Source of the DNA: Thiomicrospira microaerophila
Lineage (GTDB): Bacteria; Pseudomonadota; Gammaproteobacteria; Thiomicrospirales; Thiomicrospiraceae
DNA length: 42,950 nt
Assembly (NCBI RefSeq): GCF_000934765.1
Contig: NZ_JYNN01000024.1
Coordinates: 1-42,950 of the forward strand
Direction of reading: 5' to 3'
Of this stretch, positions 33,388-41,967 are shown piece by piece. A program made the position numbers and the translations under genes. The notes below the pieces were generated by a model. It saw only the letters and a program-made list of their open reading frames with translations. It had not been told where the DNA came from and did not search any database. Each line of letters starts with the position of its first letter. Positions within the stretch are counted from its first letter, which is position 1.

Positions 33388-34419
33388 TTACGCTCGTGCC
33401 GCCTCATCTCTTACCCTCCAGATCTGGTCGAGCGCCACTTGTTCGGATTCAACCCTAAAACCGATGGTTAAGCGTTCAGGGTTGCATACCTTGAAGATAG
33501 CATACTGTCCGCGTAAGATCATCGGGTGATACAAACCGATTTGGTGGTCAACTAAATAGGCCTCCTCCATCAAGTGTTGCCAACTATCAATAAACTGCCA
33601 GCTTGAGGGAACACCCAATGCTGGTTTTGGATAATGTGACAGTTCTCGACGATAACCTAAAAGTTCTTGGCGCTGTTGCTTGAAGTACAAATACTTTTCG
33701 TTAAATCGTTCATAAAGCAGGTTTAAGTGACTAATGCTCATACAGTTTTGAACTTGGAGCGTAATGTTATGAATTTGTAACTGGCTGCCCATGTGTTTCA
33801 GTTCATCAACTTTTTGTCGAATCTCGGCAGCAGACCAGTGACGGGTGTCTTCGATAAATTTTGAGTACATGATTTCAGGGTTCTCACGAAGCCAGCGCAA
33901 TAGATCAATATCAATAGGCTCAGCGATTTGGTTAACTGGATTATAGTGATGCCTAAACAAGCGTTCAATCGAAAGGGGTTGGGGTAAACCGATTCGTCGT
34001 AATACTTGCTCACGTGGCAGGACGGCAAGCTGGATTAGCTCGTACTGACTTAAACGCTGATGTTCACCGTATTCTAAAATATGCCACAACAAAAAGGGCG
34101 AAAAACCTAACATTCGATTTAATCTTTTATCCTGGCTGGCTAACGACAAGGCACTTAAACCATGGCCATAATGTTGTTCAAAAACCAAGGCTTGGTTTAA
34201 TACTGGTCGTGGGATACAACTCAACCAGGCCTGGTGATTGTCGGTGTTTAAAATCCCGGCCAGAGTGACACCCAGATTTGGACTTATGTCTTGATCGTCA
34301 GCTTGCGATGACGTATCGAGATATGACCATTTAATCCCTACATGCCATGGGCTCAAACCTATGCGAAGGGGGTAGCCAAAGATTTCCGATAAATTTAACT
34401 CATAATAACAATGAGGCAT
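33388..34419 (-). CDS. Unknown protein, 'FGYPL' family member 1
   Basis: This encodes 343 residues of no recognised family. The N-terminus MPHCYYELNLSEIFGYPLRI then LSPWHVGIKW is clearly related to the gene starting at 42361 (FDLSDMFGYPLKL then LTPWQKGVSW). The two also share a middle segment (SPFLLWHILEYG versus APTLLWMIMDYA). Both carry the palindrome at about the same place, read as HQAWL and SQAWQ, so the copy is probably ancestral to the duplication. There is no signal peptide or membrane helix. The gene is divergent from the DUF2779 gene, 195 bases apart. No function is proposed. Confidence 0.75.
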   Translation of the reverse strand: MPHCYYELNLSEIFGYPLRIGLSPWHVGIKWSYLDTSSQADDQDISPNLGVTLAGILNTDNHQAWLSCIPRPVLNQALVFEQHYGHGLSALSLASQDKRLNRMLGFSPFLLWHILEYGEHQRLSQYELIQLAVLPREQVLRRIGLPQPLSIERLFRHHYNPVNQIAEPIDIDLLRWLRENPEIMYSKFIEDTRHWSAAEIRQKVDELKHMGSQLQIHNITLQVQNCMSISHLNLLYERFNEKYLYFKQQRQELLGYRRELSHYPKPALGVPSSWQFIDSWQHLMEEAYLVDHQIGLYHPMILRGQYAIFKVCNPERLTIGFRVESEQVALDQIWRVRDEAARA

Positions 34420-34614
34420 CAGCGTTCACTCCAGATGATTTTTACTTTTGAATACTATGCGATAACGTTAAAACCATTCTAATGAGCGTGCTAGATGTTG
34501 TGAATAGTCTAAGCAATCCGATGCGACATGACATGTCGGGATGAAAGATTAAAGTAGTAGCATGAGGAAAAAAGTTAGGTATAGTGACGCTATTACACGA
34601 GAAGGACGTCAAAT

Positions 34615-36096
34615 ATGCTCTCAAAATCTCAATATGTTCGTGGTCTACAGTGCCATAAATCCTTATGGTTGTTAAAAAATCGTCCCCAATTGCGAGAAAA
34701 GCCCGATGCCGCGCAGCAATCATTGTTTAACACTGGGAATACAGTAGGCGATTTGGCTTGTCAGCTATTCCCCGGCGGGGTTGAAATTGAGTTCGACCCG
34801 AAAAACTTTGATGGCATGATTGAACAAACTCGCCAACTAATAGAGGATGGCGTTGAGGTGATTTATGAAGCGGCCTTTAAGCAAAGAGGCATTTTTGCGA
34901 TGGCTGACATTCTGGTTAAAAACGGTGATGTTTGGGATGTTTATGAAGTCAAAGCCTCCACCAGCGTTAAAGACTATCACCGTAAAGATGCCGCTGTTCA
35001 ATGGTATTCTCTGTCCGAGGTGTTAACGCTTGGACGCATTCATATCGTTCACCTCAACAATAAATATCTTCGTCATGGCGAGTTGGATGTTCAGCATCTT
35101 TTTAGGATAGAAGACATCACCGAGAACGTACTGACACTAGTAGAAGACGTACCTGAATATCTAGCGGGAATGGAGGCGATGTTAAAAGCTGATGAACCCC
35201 AAATGGCAATTGGCTCACACTGTGGTGATCCACATAGTTGCGATTTTAAAAACCATTGTTGGAGCGATGTGCCGGCCGTTTCCGTGTTTAATCTCAATCG
35301 CATGAACGCGGCGAAAAAGTTTAATTTATACCACCGAGGCATCGTGCAGTATGCCGACATTCCGCCCACCGAATCACTCAGCAGGGTGCAACGCATTCAA
35401 GTTGAAACTGCCAGTACAGGTCAGCCATTAATTCAGCCGCACATCATTCAGGGCTTTATGGCGGATTTAGTCTATCCGCTATACTTTTTTGACTTTGAAA
35501 CCTTTATGGAAGCCATTCCGCGTTTTGACGGTCAAAAACCCTATATGCAAATGCCATTTCAATACTCGCTGCATATCCTGCATCAAAACGGTGAGCTAGA
35601 GCATAAAGAATATCTTGGTGATGAACATAGCGACCCACGACCAGGCCTGGTGGTGCAGATGATTCAAGATTTAGGTGAACAGGGCAGCATTATCGCGTTT
35701 AACCAAAGCTTTGAAATCAGCCGTATTAAAGACTTAGCACGTGATTTTGAAGCCTATCAACCAGGCCTGCTAAAACTGGTTCCGCGTTTTAAAGATTTGA
35801 TTGTACCGTTTAGGAAACTTGGTTATTACCATCCTGATTTTAACGGCAGTTTCTCCATCAAATCGGTGTTACCAGCGATGTTTCCTAACGACCCAGAACT
35901 CGATTACAAACAGCTTCAAGTCCAAAACGGCGGCATGGCTATGGACACCTTTGCCAACCTACACCGCCTGAAAGACCCAAATCAACGCGACAGGATCCGG
36001 CAAGCTTTATTAGATTATTGTCGGCTTGATACACTAGCAATGGTAAAGATTTATCAGCGATTAAAGGAAGTTGTTAACATGAAAACTAACTCATAA
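34615..36096 (+). CDS. DUF2779 nuclease-like protein (Cas4-like plus RNase H-like)
   Basis: The 493-residue protein begins MLSKSQYVRGLQCHKSLWL, a DUF2779 signature with a Cas4-like cysteine. A PD-(D/E)XK nuclease core follows (IFAMADILVKNGDVWDVYEVKASTS, about 100-125, with D and E-x-K). Cysteines in GSHCGDPHSCDFKNHCW near 200 could hold an iron-sulphur cluster as in Cas4. The second half starts YFFDFETFMEAIP (about 290) and ends LLDYCRLDTLAMVKIYQRL, which is an RNase H-like exonuclease pattern (DEDD). Such proteins are presumed DNA- or RNA-processing nucleases. Two palindromes (35640 exact, 35760 with one change) are read as PGLV and PGLL. GAAGGACG precedes the ATG. Confidence 0.88.
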   Translation: MLSKSQYVRGLQCHKSLWLLKNRPQLREKPDAAQQSLFNTGNTVGDLACQLFPGGVEIEFDPKNFDGMIEQTRQLIEDGVEVIYEAAFKQRGIFAMADILVKNGDVWDVYEVKASTSVKDYHRKDAAVQWYSLSEVLTLGRIHIVHLNNKYLRHGELDVQHLFRIEDITENVLTLVEDVPEYLAGMEAMLKADEPQMAIGSHCGDPHSCDFKNHCWSDVPAVSVFNLNRMNAAKKFNLYHRGIVQYADIPPTESLSRVQRIQVETASTGQPLIQPHIIQGFMADLVYPLYFFDFETFMEAIPRFDGQKPYMQMPFQYSLHILHQNGELEHKEYLGDEHSDPRPGLVVQMIQDLGEQGSIIAFNQSFEISRIKDLARDFEAYQPGLLKLVPRFKDLIVPFRKLGYYHPDFNGSFSIKSVLPAMFPNDPELDYKQLQVQNGGMAMDTFANLHRLKDPNQRDRIRQALLDYCRLDTLAMVKIYQRLKEVVNMKTNS

Positions 36097-36255
36097 CCTT
36101 GATTGCTAAATCAGCAATACTTAATGTTAATTAGCCACTCAGTTTACCAAATTATTTAATATCAATTACCTGCGCTTGTATAGGTAGACAGATAATCATA
36201 TTCATCATTGATTATTCAAATGCAGTGCTAACAAATTAATCGAAGGACAACGCTA

Positions 36256-37044
36256 ATGCGGATAAAAAATTTTGACAATCCAATGTTTGAAGATAAATTA
36301 AATGAACTTTTTAGATTTCTTAGTGTGCCTGAGCATCGGGTCTATAACCAAAATTTACAGCGTGAATATTTAAAGCAGGTTCTAAGTTACTCAAACCCAT
36401 CTGAAAGCGCTATGAGTCATTTGTATTTAACCGTAAATACGCAAAGTCAACCCAATCTTGACGAGTTAGCTAAATTTTTTAAAAGCATTCATGATAACGG
36501 CAAAAATACCTTAACCTCATACTCAGAATTCAATGACTTTCTTAAGGCGGATAAGCTCAATAAAAATCAACTAACCTACGAAGATATTTACCAAAACCTT
36601 AAAGAGAAAAACGGATGGGGGCCAAAAACATCAGCTTTATATGTCAAAGAATTGATCCTTCTCCATTTTCCATCACCGATAGGTTTATTTGAAGGTCAAG
36701 CCATATGGGCTGATGCCCCAAAAGCTTTACCTGATAGGATTTATTTGCCGGTCGATAGCGTTATATTGTCAGTGTTTAAAAAGTTATCCGACGAAACTAA
36801 ATTGAATTGGAATTTCGTTAATGTAAACAGTTTTTTAATTGATAAATGTAAATACAGCGCTGAACAGATGTTGGTGTGGGATGACCTGTGGTTTTGGGGT
36901 TACTTTAACCAAAAAATTGAAAAAGCCGAAAGGGTACATGAATGGAACCCGAACAAATATTGGGCCAATCTTTACGCTGATAAAAGTAAAATTGGCGAAA
37001 TTGAAAAGCTGTCTGCTCAATATCGGAGGATTCTTGAATCTTAG
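36256..37044 (+). CDS. Unknown protein with a helix-hairpin-helix-like motif
   Basis: This encodes 262 residues, preceded by GAAGGACAACGCTA before the ATG at 36256. No family was recognised. KNGWGPKTSALYVKELILLHF (about 121-141) resembles the G-x-G-x-K-T-A helix-hairpin-helix of DNA glycosylase-type proteins. A downstream aspartate (LPVDSVIL) sits where such enzymes have a catalytic Asp. That spacing is suggestive only. The gene is AT-rich, has no palindrome, and stands alone between the DUF2779 gene and a decayed region. Confidence 0.65.
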   Translation: MRIKNFDNPMFEDKLNELFRFLSVPEHRVYNQNLQREYLKQVLSYSNPSESAMSHLYLTVNTQSQPNLDELAKFFKSIHDNGKNTLTSYSEFNDFLKADKLNKNQLTYEDIYQNLKEKNGWGPKTSALYVKELILLHFPSPIGLFEGQAIWADAPKALPDRIYLPVDSVILSVFKKLSDETKLNWNFVNVNSFLIDKCKYSAEQMLVWDDLWFWGYFNQKIEKAERVHEWNPNKYWANLYADKSKIGEIEKLSAQYRRILES

Positions 37045-37070
37045 CTACCTGCTTTGTTACTTATGACAAT

Positions 37071-37086
37071 GCGACAATTAATGTCG
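37071..37086. repeat. 16-bp near-palindrome, copy 2
   Basis: GCGACAATTAATGTCG is identical to 29622-29637. It lies between the unknown gene ending at 37044 and the truncated SLOG-like frame at 37164. Confidence 0.5.
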
Positions 37087-37163
37087 TAATTTAGTTATCA
37101 ATCGCTGTCATTATCAAACACAATCACTTAAGCTAAAGCCAAGTATTTAGATAGGTGTTTGCT

Positions 37164-37208
37164 ATGACGAAATTAGCCATTATTGGTTCATGGGACTTTG
37201 ATGATTAA
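37164..37208 (+). pseudogene. Truncated SLOG/DUF2493 (YspA-like) start
   Basis: The frame reads MTKLAIIGSWDFDD and then stops at 37206-37208. DUF2493/YspA-type SLOG proteins begin in just this way, with an AIIGSR-D-F-x-D nucleotide-binding loop, and have more than 100 residues. AGG lies nine bases before the ATG. Only the first strand and loop survive, and arginine of the GSR motif is changed to Trp. Confidence 0.5.
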
Positions 37209-37380
37209 GCATGATATGCCCTACAAGGGTAAGCTATCTTCTCAGCAGCGAGTGCGGGCGGTGGATGAAGCCATCATTTCTGTCTTGAATATTGCTGTAA
37301 AACGGGTATTTGATGAATACAAGCAAGCAGCACAAAATATTCGCCATGTATCAAAAGCATTGCGCCAGCTTAATCCGTAA
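37201..37380 (+). CDS. Small helical protein of unknown function
   Basis: This encodes 59 residues from ATG 37201 (other in-frame starts exist). It is helical and charged: AVDEAIISVLNIAVKRVFDEYKQAAQ-like sequence spans about 25-47. It overlaps the next frame by 68 bases. If one base were shifted near 37370, its end (ALRQL) would continue directly into the next frame as IRKNCKQLENNQAW. The two may therefore be one gene split by a frameshift. No family was recognised. Confidence 0.4.
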   Translation: MIKHDMPYKGKLSSQQRVRAVDEAIISVLNIAVKRVFDEYKQAAQNIRHVSKALRQLNP

Positions 37381-37588
37381 AAATTGCAAGCAGCTTGAAA
37401 ACAACCAGGCCTGGTTTTTGGTGGATGGTATTGAAATGCCATCTGAACTTGAGGCACAAGCGAATATTGTTGACAAAAATTCAAAAAAACACAGTACAGA
37501 CGAACCGCTAAAAAACCAGTCCATGCAGGCATTAATTTTGGCCGAGCAAGCCTTTATCAACCGCATGAAAAAGCGACTTGAGGTTTAA
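37313..37588 (+). CDS. Small unknown protein
   Basis: This encodes 91 residues from ATG 37313; ATG 37346 is also possible. An exact palindrome at 37404 is read as NNQAWFLVDG, the frame in which the island palindrome usually appears in real genes. This supports translation of at least the second half. It ends MKKRLEV one base before the next ATG (37590). It may be the second part of a gene broken near 37370. No family was recognised. Confidence 0.5.
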   Translation: MNTSKQHKIFAMYQKHCASLIRKNCKQLENNQAWFLVDGIEMPSELEAQANIVDKNSKKHSTDEPLKNQSMQALILAEQAFINRMKKRLEV

Positions 37589-37589
37589 T

Positions 37590-38000
37590 ATGACACTTAT
37601 CCAATCTAAATTAAATACTGAACCTAGCTTTTATCCCTATTCGAAGTTTATTCAAAGCTCAAATATTGGACTACCTAGGTACCGCGAGTTTGAGGAACGC
37701 TATGCGCTTAAGTATTTCGCACATTGGCTTGAGCCCTCGGTCTTGTCAGAATTAGATCACTGTTATCGGGTGTTCTTTACGCGCCCGAAAATGAGGATTG
37801 CTGAACCTAAAACACCGATAACCTGCGATAAGGATTTTCTAGCGGCTTCCAGCTTTGCGCATGATTGTGCGCAGACGATATTGCAAGCCGATAAGGCTTT
37901 AATTTATTTGGATTCTTGTCCAAAATGTCAGCGTTTACGCATAACACCGCGGGCTAAAATTTGTTTGTGGTGTGGGCACAAAACGGAGCCGATAACTTGA
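37590..38000 (+). CDS. Unknown protein with C-terminal zinc ribbon
   Basis: This encodes 136 residues from ATG 37590, just after the previous stop. The C-terminus has C-P-K-C, then eleven residues, then C-L-W-C-G, a four-cysteine zinc ribbon (about 112-130). The order of a helical body followed by such a ribbon recalls FlhC-type regulators, but the similarity is too weak to name. Its stop overlaps the TTG start of the next gene (TTGA), so they are coupled. It is probably cytoplasmic and may bind nucleic acid. Confidence 0.65.
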   Translation: MTLIQSKLNTEPSFYPYSKFIQSSNIGLPRYREFEERYALKYFAHWLEPSVLSELDHCYRVFFTRPKMRIAEPKTPITCDKDFLAASSFAHDCAQTILQADKALIYLDSCPKCQRLRITPRAKICLWCGHKTEPIT

Positions 38001-38311
38001 GCAATGATACTGAAAAGATATTTCACCCGGCATTAATTGAGGCTTTTCCGCCTGATGTTCTTCGGTTATTTGGGGAGCACTGTGTTTTGGTTGAGGATGA
38101 ACTTAATCGGGTTAATTACGCATTCGGCCATTTTAAAACGAAAGTTGATGGTGAAGATTTTTTGTTTGAAATTTGTATGGATTTAAACCAGGAAGGCCGA
38201 CTGGAAATTTTTGATCTTAGCCATGAGGGGCACCTTATGGAGCTTGACCGGTTTTTGCAAAAGCTGAGTGAATCTCAGCCTCAGGTAATTGAGGTGGTGA
38301 ATTGTGATTAA
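37997..38311 (+). CDS. Small acidic unknown protein, paralogue of the gene at 39752
   Basis: This encodes 104 residues from TTG 37997, chosen for its TTGA overlap with the upstream stop. The sequence FEICMDLNQEGRLEIFDLS matches the downstream YELCCDLNKEHRMEIFNLD at 39752-40162, so the two are paralogues. The protein is acidic and small, without a signal peptide. Small acidic duplicated proteins in an operon with a secreted protein could be inhibitors or chaperones, but that is only a guess. Its end overlaps the next start by eight bases. Confidence 0.65.
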   Translation: MSNDTEKIFHPALIEAFPPDVLRLFGEHCVLVEDELNRVNYAFGHFKTKVDGEDFLFEICMDLNQEGRLEIFDLSHEGHLMELDRFLQKLSESQPQVIEVVNCD

Positions 38312-38777
38312 AACCTTATTTGCGAGTGTAGTGTTAATGGTGTTCTCGGGTGTTTCAAATGCGAGCCAAGATTTATTTGATGCTGTTGAATTTTTGAAAA
38401 CGGGGGATACCGGGTTTGCTGAAAACCTTGAGGTTACGATTAATGAACAATGCGAAATTAAAAGCATTGTAAAGCTGGATCCTGCGTTTCTGAAGATCGT
38501 GATTTTGGAAGATATGAACCAATTTATTTGGGATAGCGCGGAGATTGTTACGCCAGAGGATGTGGAACGTTATCTCAAAATTTCCTGTCGTGGTGTCTGT
38601 CGTTATGATGCTAATGGCTTGGCCACTGAATTTGGCGGTGACTTGTTTCATACTCATTATGTAAGTTGGGCTGGGGTTACGGATAGGCAACGCATTCATC
38701 GAGCCATTACGATTGTCAAAAAATATTGTCCGGGCGGACCAAGTGCAAATTTTAAAGTGTGCCGGAATACAGCTTGA
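38304..38777 (+). CDS. Secreted unknown protein
   Basis: This encodes 157 residues from GTG 38304, which overlaps the previous stop. The N-terminus MIKTLFASVVLMVFSGVSNA is a clear Sec signal peptide with an AxA-like cleavage site (SNAS). The mature protein contains six cysteines, including CRGVCRYD and KYCPGG, consistent with disulphides in the periplasm. No family was recognised. Its place among cytoplasmic unknown genes suggests a dedicated set, but no role can be assigned. Confidence 0.7.
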   Translation: MIKTLFASVVLMVFSGVSNASQDLFDAVEFLKTGDTGFAENLEVTINEQCEIKSIVKLDPAFLKIVILEDMNQFIWDSAEIVTPEDVERYLKISCRGVCRYDANGLATEFGGDLFHTHYVSWAGVTDRQRIHRAITIVKKYCPGGPSANFKVCRNTA

Positions 38778-38807
38778 AAATATCAATTCGGATGATGAGG
38801 TAAAACA

Positions 38808-39737
38808 ATGGAAGAATTAACATCTGAAGAAAGGCAAAAACTCATTGCCATCAACCAAAAACTAATACAAGTTCAGCAGGATTGGGCGCATTGGTTAGAT
38901 GACACATGCCATCATAGGTTTCCCCAAAATGATTACTTGCCGATAGGATTGGTCAAAAAGGAACTGGTCTATTTTTGGGATGGGTATGCTCCAGACTATA
39001 ACCTGCGCCCCGATCATTGTGCCGCGCTGTTTGATGTGTCGCGTTACCATCCGCTCCACCATGATCAAGCAACCAACTGGAATGATTTTCCCGATGATGA
39101 AAATCGCCCCGGTGGCCAATATCACGGTTATTGGTTTCATGCGTTATATGACCATGCTTATGGTTCAAACGCATTAAGCTGGAAGCAAATCGCTGGTTTG
39201 GGTGGGGCTGGTTTAAAGTTCAAACTACACTATGAACGCGAAATGTCACTCTACGACAATGAGCAGGCCATAGCTCAGCGTTCTGAGCAGACCTTCGCAC
39301 TGGCACACTTAAACAATACGCTGGCCGATGCTGAGCCTAAATTAAAGCAGGCGTTAATAGAGATTGACCAGGCCTGGTTGACGAAAACAACACAGCCAAC
39401 AAATGAATGGTCTGATTACGAATTAAACCTTCATGTATGGTTATTGGTTGATGAACAAAACCCACGCTACACGAAACAAAACGCTGGTGAATTAGGACAG
39501 ATTATTATTAATGCGACCGGTGTAAGCCAGCGAGGGGTGGCAGACTTGGAAAAATTAGGGGATGGGAAAATCCATTCGCCTGCGTCAGCGGGCATTAATC
39601 TTAACGCACCTTGTTGTTTTTTGTTTAATGCGTTTCAGCAGAAGACGTTTTTGATCCAAGCCGATTATCAATACATCGATCATCTGGTGTTCTTTGCCGA
39701 AGTTCAAGCTAAAGCAGGACCAGTTGCAGGGTTTTAA
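38808..39737 (+). CDS. Unknown protein
   Basis: This encodes 309 residues, with GATGAGG eight bases before the ATG. No family was recognised. The N-terminal half is rich in aromatic and His residues (YHPLHHDQATNWNDFPDDEN, YHGYWFHALYDHAYG), which could bind metal. The middle is helical (ALAHLNNTLADAEPKLKQAL) and contains one palindrome read as DQAWLTK. The C-terminus is hydrophobic but not a membrane helix. It sits in the operon between the secreted protein and the second small acidic protein. Confidence 0.7.
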   Translation: MEELTSEERQKLIAINQKLIQVQQDWAHWLDDTCHHRFPQNDYLPIGLVKKELVYFWDGYAPDYNLRPDHCAALFDVSRYHPLHHDQATNWNDFPDDENRPGGQYHGYWFHALYDHAYGSNALSWKQIAGLGGAGLKFKLHYEREMSLYDNEQAIAQRSEQTFALAHLNNTLADAEPKLKQALIEIDQAWLTKTTQPTNEWSDYELNLHVWLLVDEQNPRYTKQNAGELGQIIINATGVSQRGVADLEKLGDGKIHSPASAGINLNAPCCFLFNAFQQKTFLIQADYQYIDHLVFFAEVQAKAGPVAGF

Positions 39738-39751
39738 GTCTTAAAGGAGGG

Positions 39752-40162
39752 ATGGTGCACAAGTCGATTACGAAAGCCTTTGATGCGCGGTTTGTTGCGG
39801 TGTTATCTGATCGGGTTTTGCAAACCATACACGATAACTTTTTATGTTTGGGTGAGCCGATTGATTATGCCTATGGGTCGCTGATTGAGCCGGAAACTGG
39901 GCATAGAATCAACTATGAGTTGTGTTGTGATCTGAACAAGGAACACCGCATGGAGATATTTAATCTTGATGCGGATGATCCGCGTGATTATCGTGTATCA
40001 CCAGCCCTGTTCAGTCAGCGTTTGCGTAAAAGCCTTATCGATAAAATCAATGTCATTCATTTAGACAGTGAGGTTTGTGATTCCGGACAGGGTGAAAAGG
40101 ATCTGCACATGATGATAGATGCGCAGTGTGTTGGAACAACGCATGATTGGAGTAATACATGA
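39752..40162 (+). CDS. Small unknown protein, paralogue of the gene at 37997
   Basis: This encodes 136 residues. AAAGGAGG at 39743-39750 is the strongest ribosome site in this operon. INYELCCDLNKEHRMEIFNLD matches the paralogue's FEICMDLNQEGRLEIFDL, and the N-terminal halves align loosely. No known family. The stop overlaps the start of the esterase gene (ATGA), so both are translated together. Confidence 0.7.
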   Translation: MVHKSITKAFDARFVAVLSDRVLQTIHDNFLCLGEPIDYAYGSLIEPETGHRINYELCCDLNKEHRMEIFNLDADDPRDYRVSPALFSQRLRKSLIDKINVIHLDSEVCDSGQGEKDLHMMIDAQCVGTTHDWSNT

Positions 40163-40734
40163 TTATTTATATTCACGGTTTTGCATCAAGTGGGATGGGC
40201 GCTAAAGCTCAGGCATTTGGTGACTATTATGCAAAACAAAACATACCATTTATCGCGCCGAGTTTACCGGTAGCACCAGCATTGGCGATAGACACTCTGG
40301 AAACTTTAATACAGGCCTATCCATCAACCGAAACCATTGCGCTGATTGGCTCATCATTAGGCGGTTTTTATGCCACTTATTTAGCCGAAAAGTACCAGCT
40401 AAACGCGGTGTTGATTAATCCTGCCGTTAAGCCTTTTTCATTGCTCACCACTCAAGTTGGCTTAGTTGCAAACCATTATGATGGCGCTAAATTTGAATGG
40501 CGTCAAAGCTATGTTGAGTCACTAAAGCGTTTTGATGTAGCCGAAATTAAGGGTGTCAATCGCTTTAAGGTGCTTTTGCAAAAAGGGGATGAAGTGCTGG
40601 ATTACCGGTTTGCCGAACAGAAGTTTTCGCAAGCTAACCTAGTTGTTGAACCGGATGGCAACCATAGTTTTGACGCGATTGAACGCCACTTTGATTGTAT
40701 TACGAGCTTTCTGATGGGGAAAGTAACCTCTTAA
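40159..40734 (+). CDS. YqiA-like alpha/beta-hydrolase esterase
   Basis: The 191-residue protein begins MIIYIHGFASSGMGAKAQ, the oxyanion-hole strand of UPF0227/YqiA-type hydrolases. IGSSLGGFYATYLAEKY (about 74-90) holds the nucleophile serine in G-x-S-x-G. The histidine of the triad is probably in GNHSFD (about 172-177), with aspartate in QKGDEVLDY. Length and architecture fit the YqiA/YcfP family of small cytoplasmic esterases. It is the last gene of the 37.6-40.7 kb operon, coupled to the upstream gene by an ATGA overlap. Its natural substrate is not known. Confidence 0.88.
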   Translation: MIIYIHGFASSGMGAKAQAFGDYYAKQNIPFIAPSLPVAPALAIDTLETLIQAYPSTETIALIGSSLGGFYATYLAEKYQLNAVLINPAVKPFSLLTTQVGLVANHYDGAKFEWRQSYVESLKRFDVAEIKGVNRFKVLLQKGDEVLDYRFAEQKFSQANLVVEPDGNHSFDAIERHFDCITSFLMGKVTS

Positions 40735-40953
40735 AAATCCGCGATTATCTTATCGGACATTTAAGCCAAAAGTGCGCTATATACCACACGGATTGATCAG
40801 GTTTTGACGCTCAACGAGTTCTATTAAGCGTAACAAAAGCCGTGCCTAGAATTCTGGTATATTAAGCTCTGGTTGATTGATAACCTTTTAATGGGATTTA
40901 ATTTTGCTGTTTTAAGCGTTGATATTCATTTTAACAAAAGGCCAACCATCAAA

Positions 40954-41967
40954 ATGAACTGGTTCGAACAACTCACCGGCTTTGCTGAAACCGATTACCA
41001 CAGCACCCAATCCCAGCTGGAGATGGAGGGCGATACGCTCATCTGTCTGCCAAATGGTCGGCGTTATCAAGCAGGGCGCTTACTCACGCCCACGCTCGCT
41101 CAATTGCGCCAACAAACAGCCGCCTTACCCATCATGAGCGCACCGAATCGATTATCCGAATGGGTGGGGGATGTTCGCGATTTACATCAAGACCCCGTGA
41201 ATAAAAATGCCTTGTTTCAAGTCGCTTCGCAGTTTAACCTGCTCGAAATGGTATCACCCCAGGTTACGCCCCTTGAGGGCATTAGCGACTACGCCTATGA
41301 CAAAACCCAAGGTCCGGTTTGTGCGATGGCCTGTGCCGCTGGTACGCTCTACCGTAATTACCTTGTTCCGATTCAAAATCAGCAAGGTCAAACCGACCAG
41401 CGTCAACTCAATATGCTCGATGCCTTTGAATCAGCCATTCATAACGAACAGCATCAATACTGGCAGATGCAGAACGGTTATGTGATGCCAACCCAACCAG
41501 GCCTGGTTGCGTTCCACCAGTATTTGCGTGGCCTGAATAGCACGGAGCGTGAACAACTCAAAGCCACGATTAAAGTCGGTCTGCAACAAAACACACAAGT
41601 CACGCTCGGCAAGGCAGATCACTGTGTCAGCCAAGTCTACTGTTCGGCCTTGCCAGTCGCCTATTCAAACTACAGTGAGGAACGCTGGCAACCTTTTGCC
41701 CAGCTTGTGCTCGAAGCCGCCTATGAAGCTACATTTCATCATGCACTACTCGAACAACAACGCACCGGCAATAAACGGGTCTATCTGACCTTGCTTGGCG
41801 CTGGGGCATTTGGTAATCCGGTCTCTTGGGTTACCCAAGCGATTGAGAGCACCCTAGCGCGATTCAACCAAGCCAATTTAGATCTGGTATTTGTCAGCTA
41901 TGGACAAAGTAGCCGCGAGATTCAACAACTCATTCAAACCCACAAGGGGGACATTGATCATGCTTGA
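40954..41967 (+). CDS. Unknown protein with PARG/macro-like C-terminal motif
   Basis: This encodes 337 residues from ATG 40954 (starting MNWFEQLTGF); a frame extension to 40873 lacks a good ribosome site. The C-terminal segment VYLTLLGAGAFGNPVSWVTQAIESTL (about 282-307) resembles the strand-glycine loop-helix (G-A-G-A-F-G-N) of bacterial PARG-like and macro-type ADP-ribose-binding proteins. An AMACAAGTLYRNY segment lies near 128-140. Removal or binding of ADP-ribose is therefore possible but unproven. One palindrome reads QPGLVAFHQ. The stop overlaps the start of the next gene by eight bases, so the two form an operon, probably with the 'FGYPL' gene after it. Confidence 0.65.
   Translation: MNWFEQLTGFAETDYHSTQSQLEMEGDTLICLPNGRRYQAGRLLTPTLAQLRQQTAALPIMSAPNRLSEWVGDVRDLHQDPVNKNALFQVASQFNLLEMVSPQVTPLEGISDYAYDKTQGPVCAMACAAGTLYRNYLVPIQNQQGQTDQRQLNMLDAFESAIHNEQHQYWQMQNGYVMPTQPGLVAFHQYLRGLNSTEREQLKATIKVGLQQNTQVTLGKADHCVSQVYCSALPVAYSNYSEERWQPFAQLVLEAAYEATFHHALLEQQRTGNKRVYLTLLGAGAFGNPVSWVTQAIESTLARFNQANLDLVFVSYGQSSREIQQLIQTHKGDIDHA

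Noticed and set aside
38373-38786. 137-codon minus-strand frame
   Set aside because: It is antisense to the secreted-protein gene, which has a clear signal peptide and coupled start.
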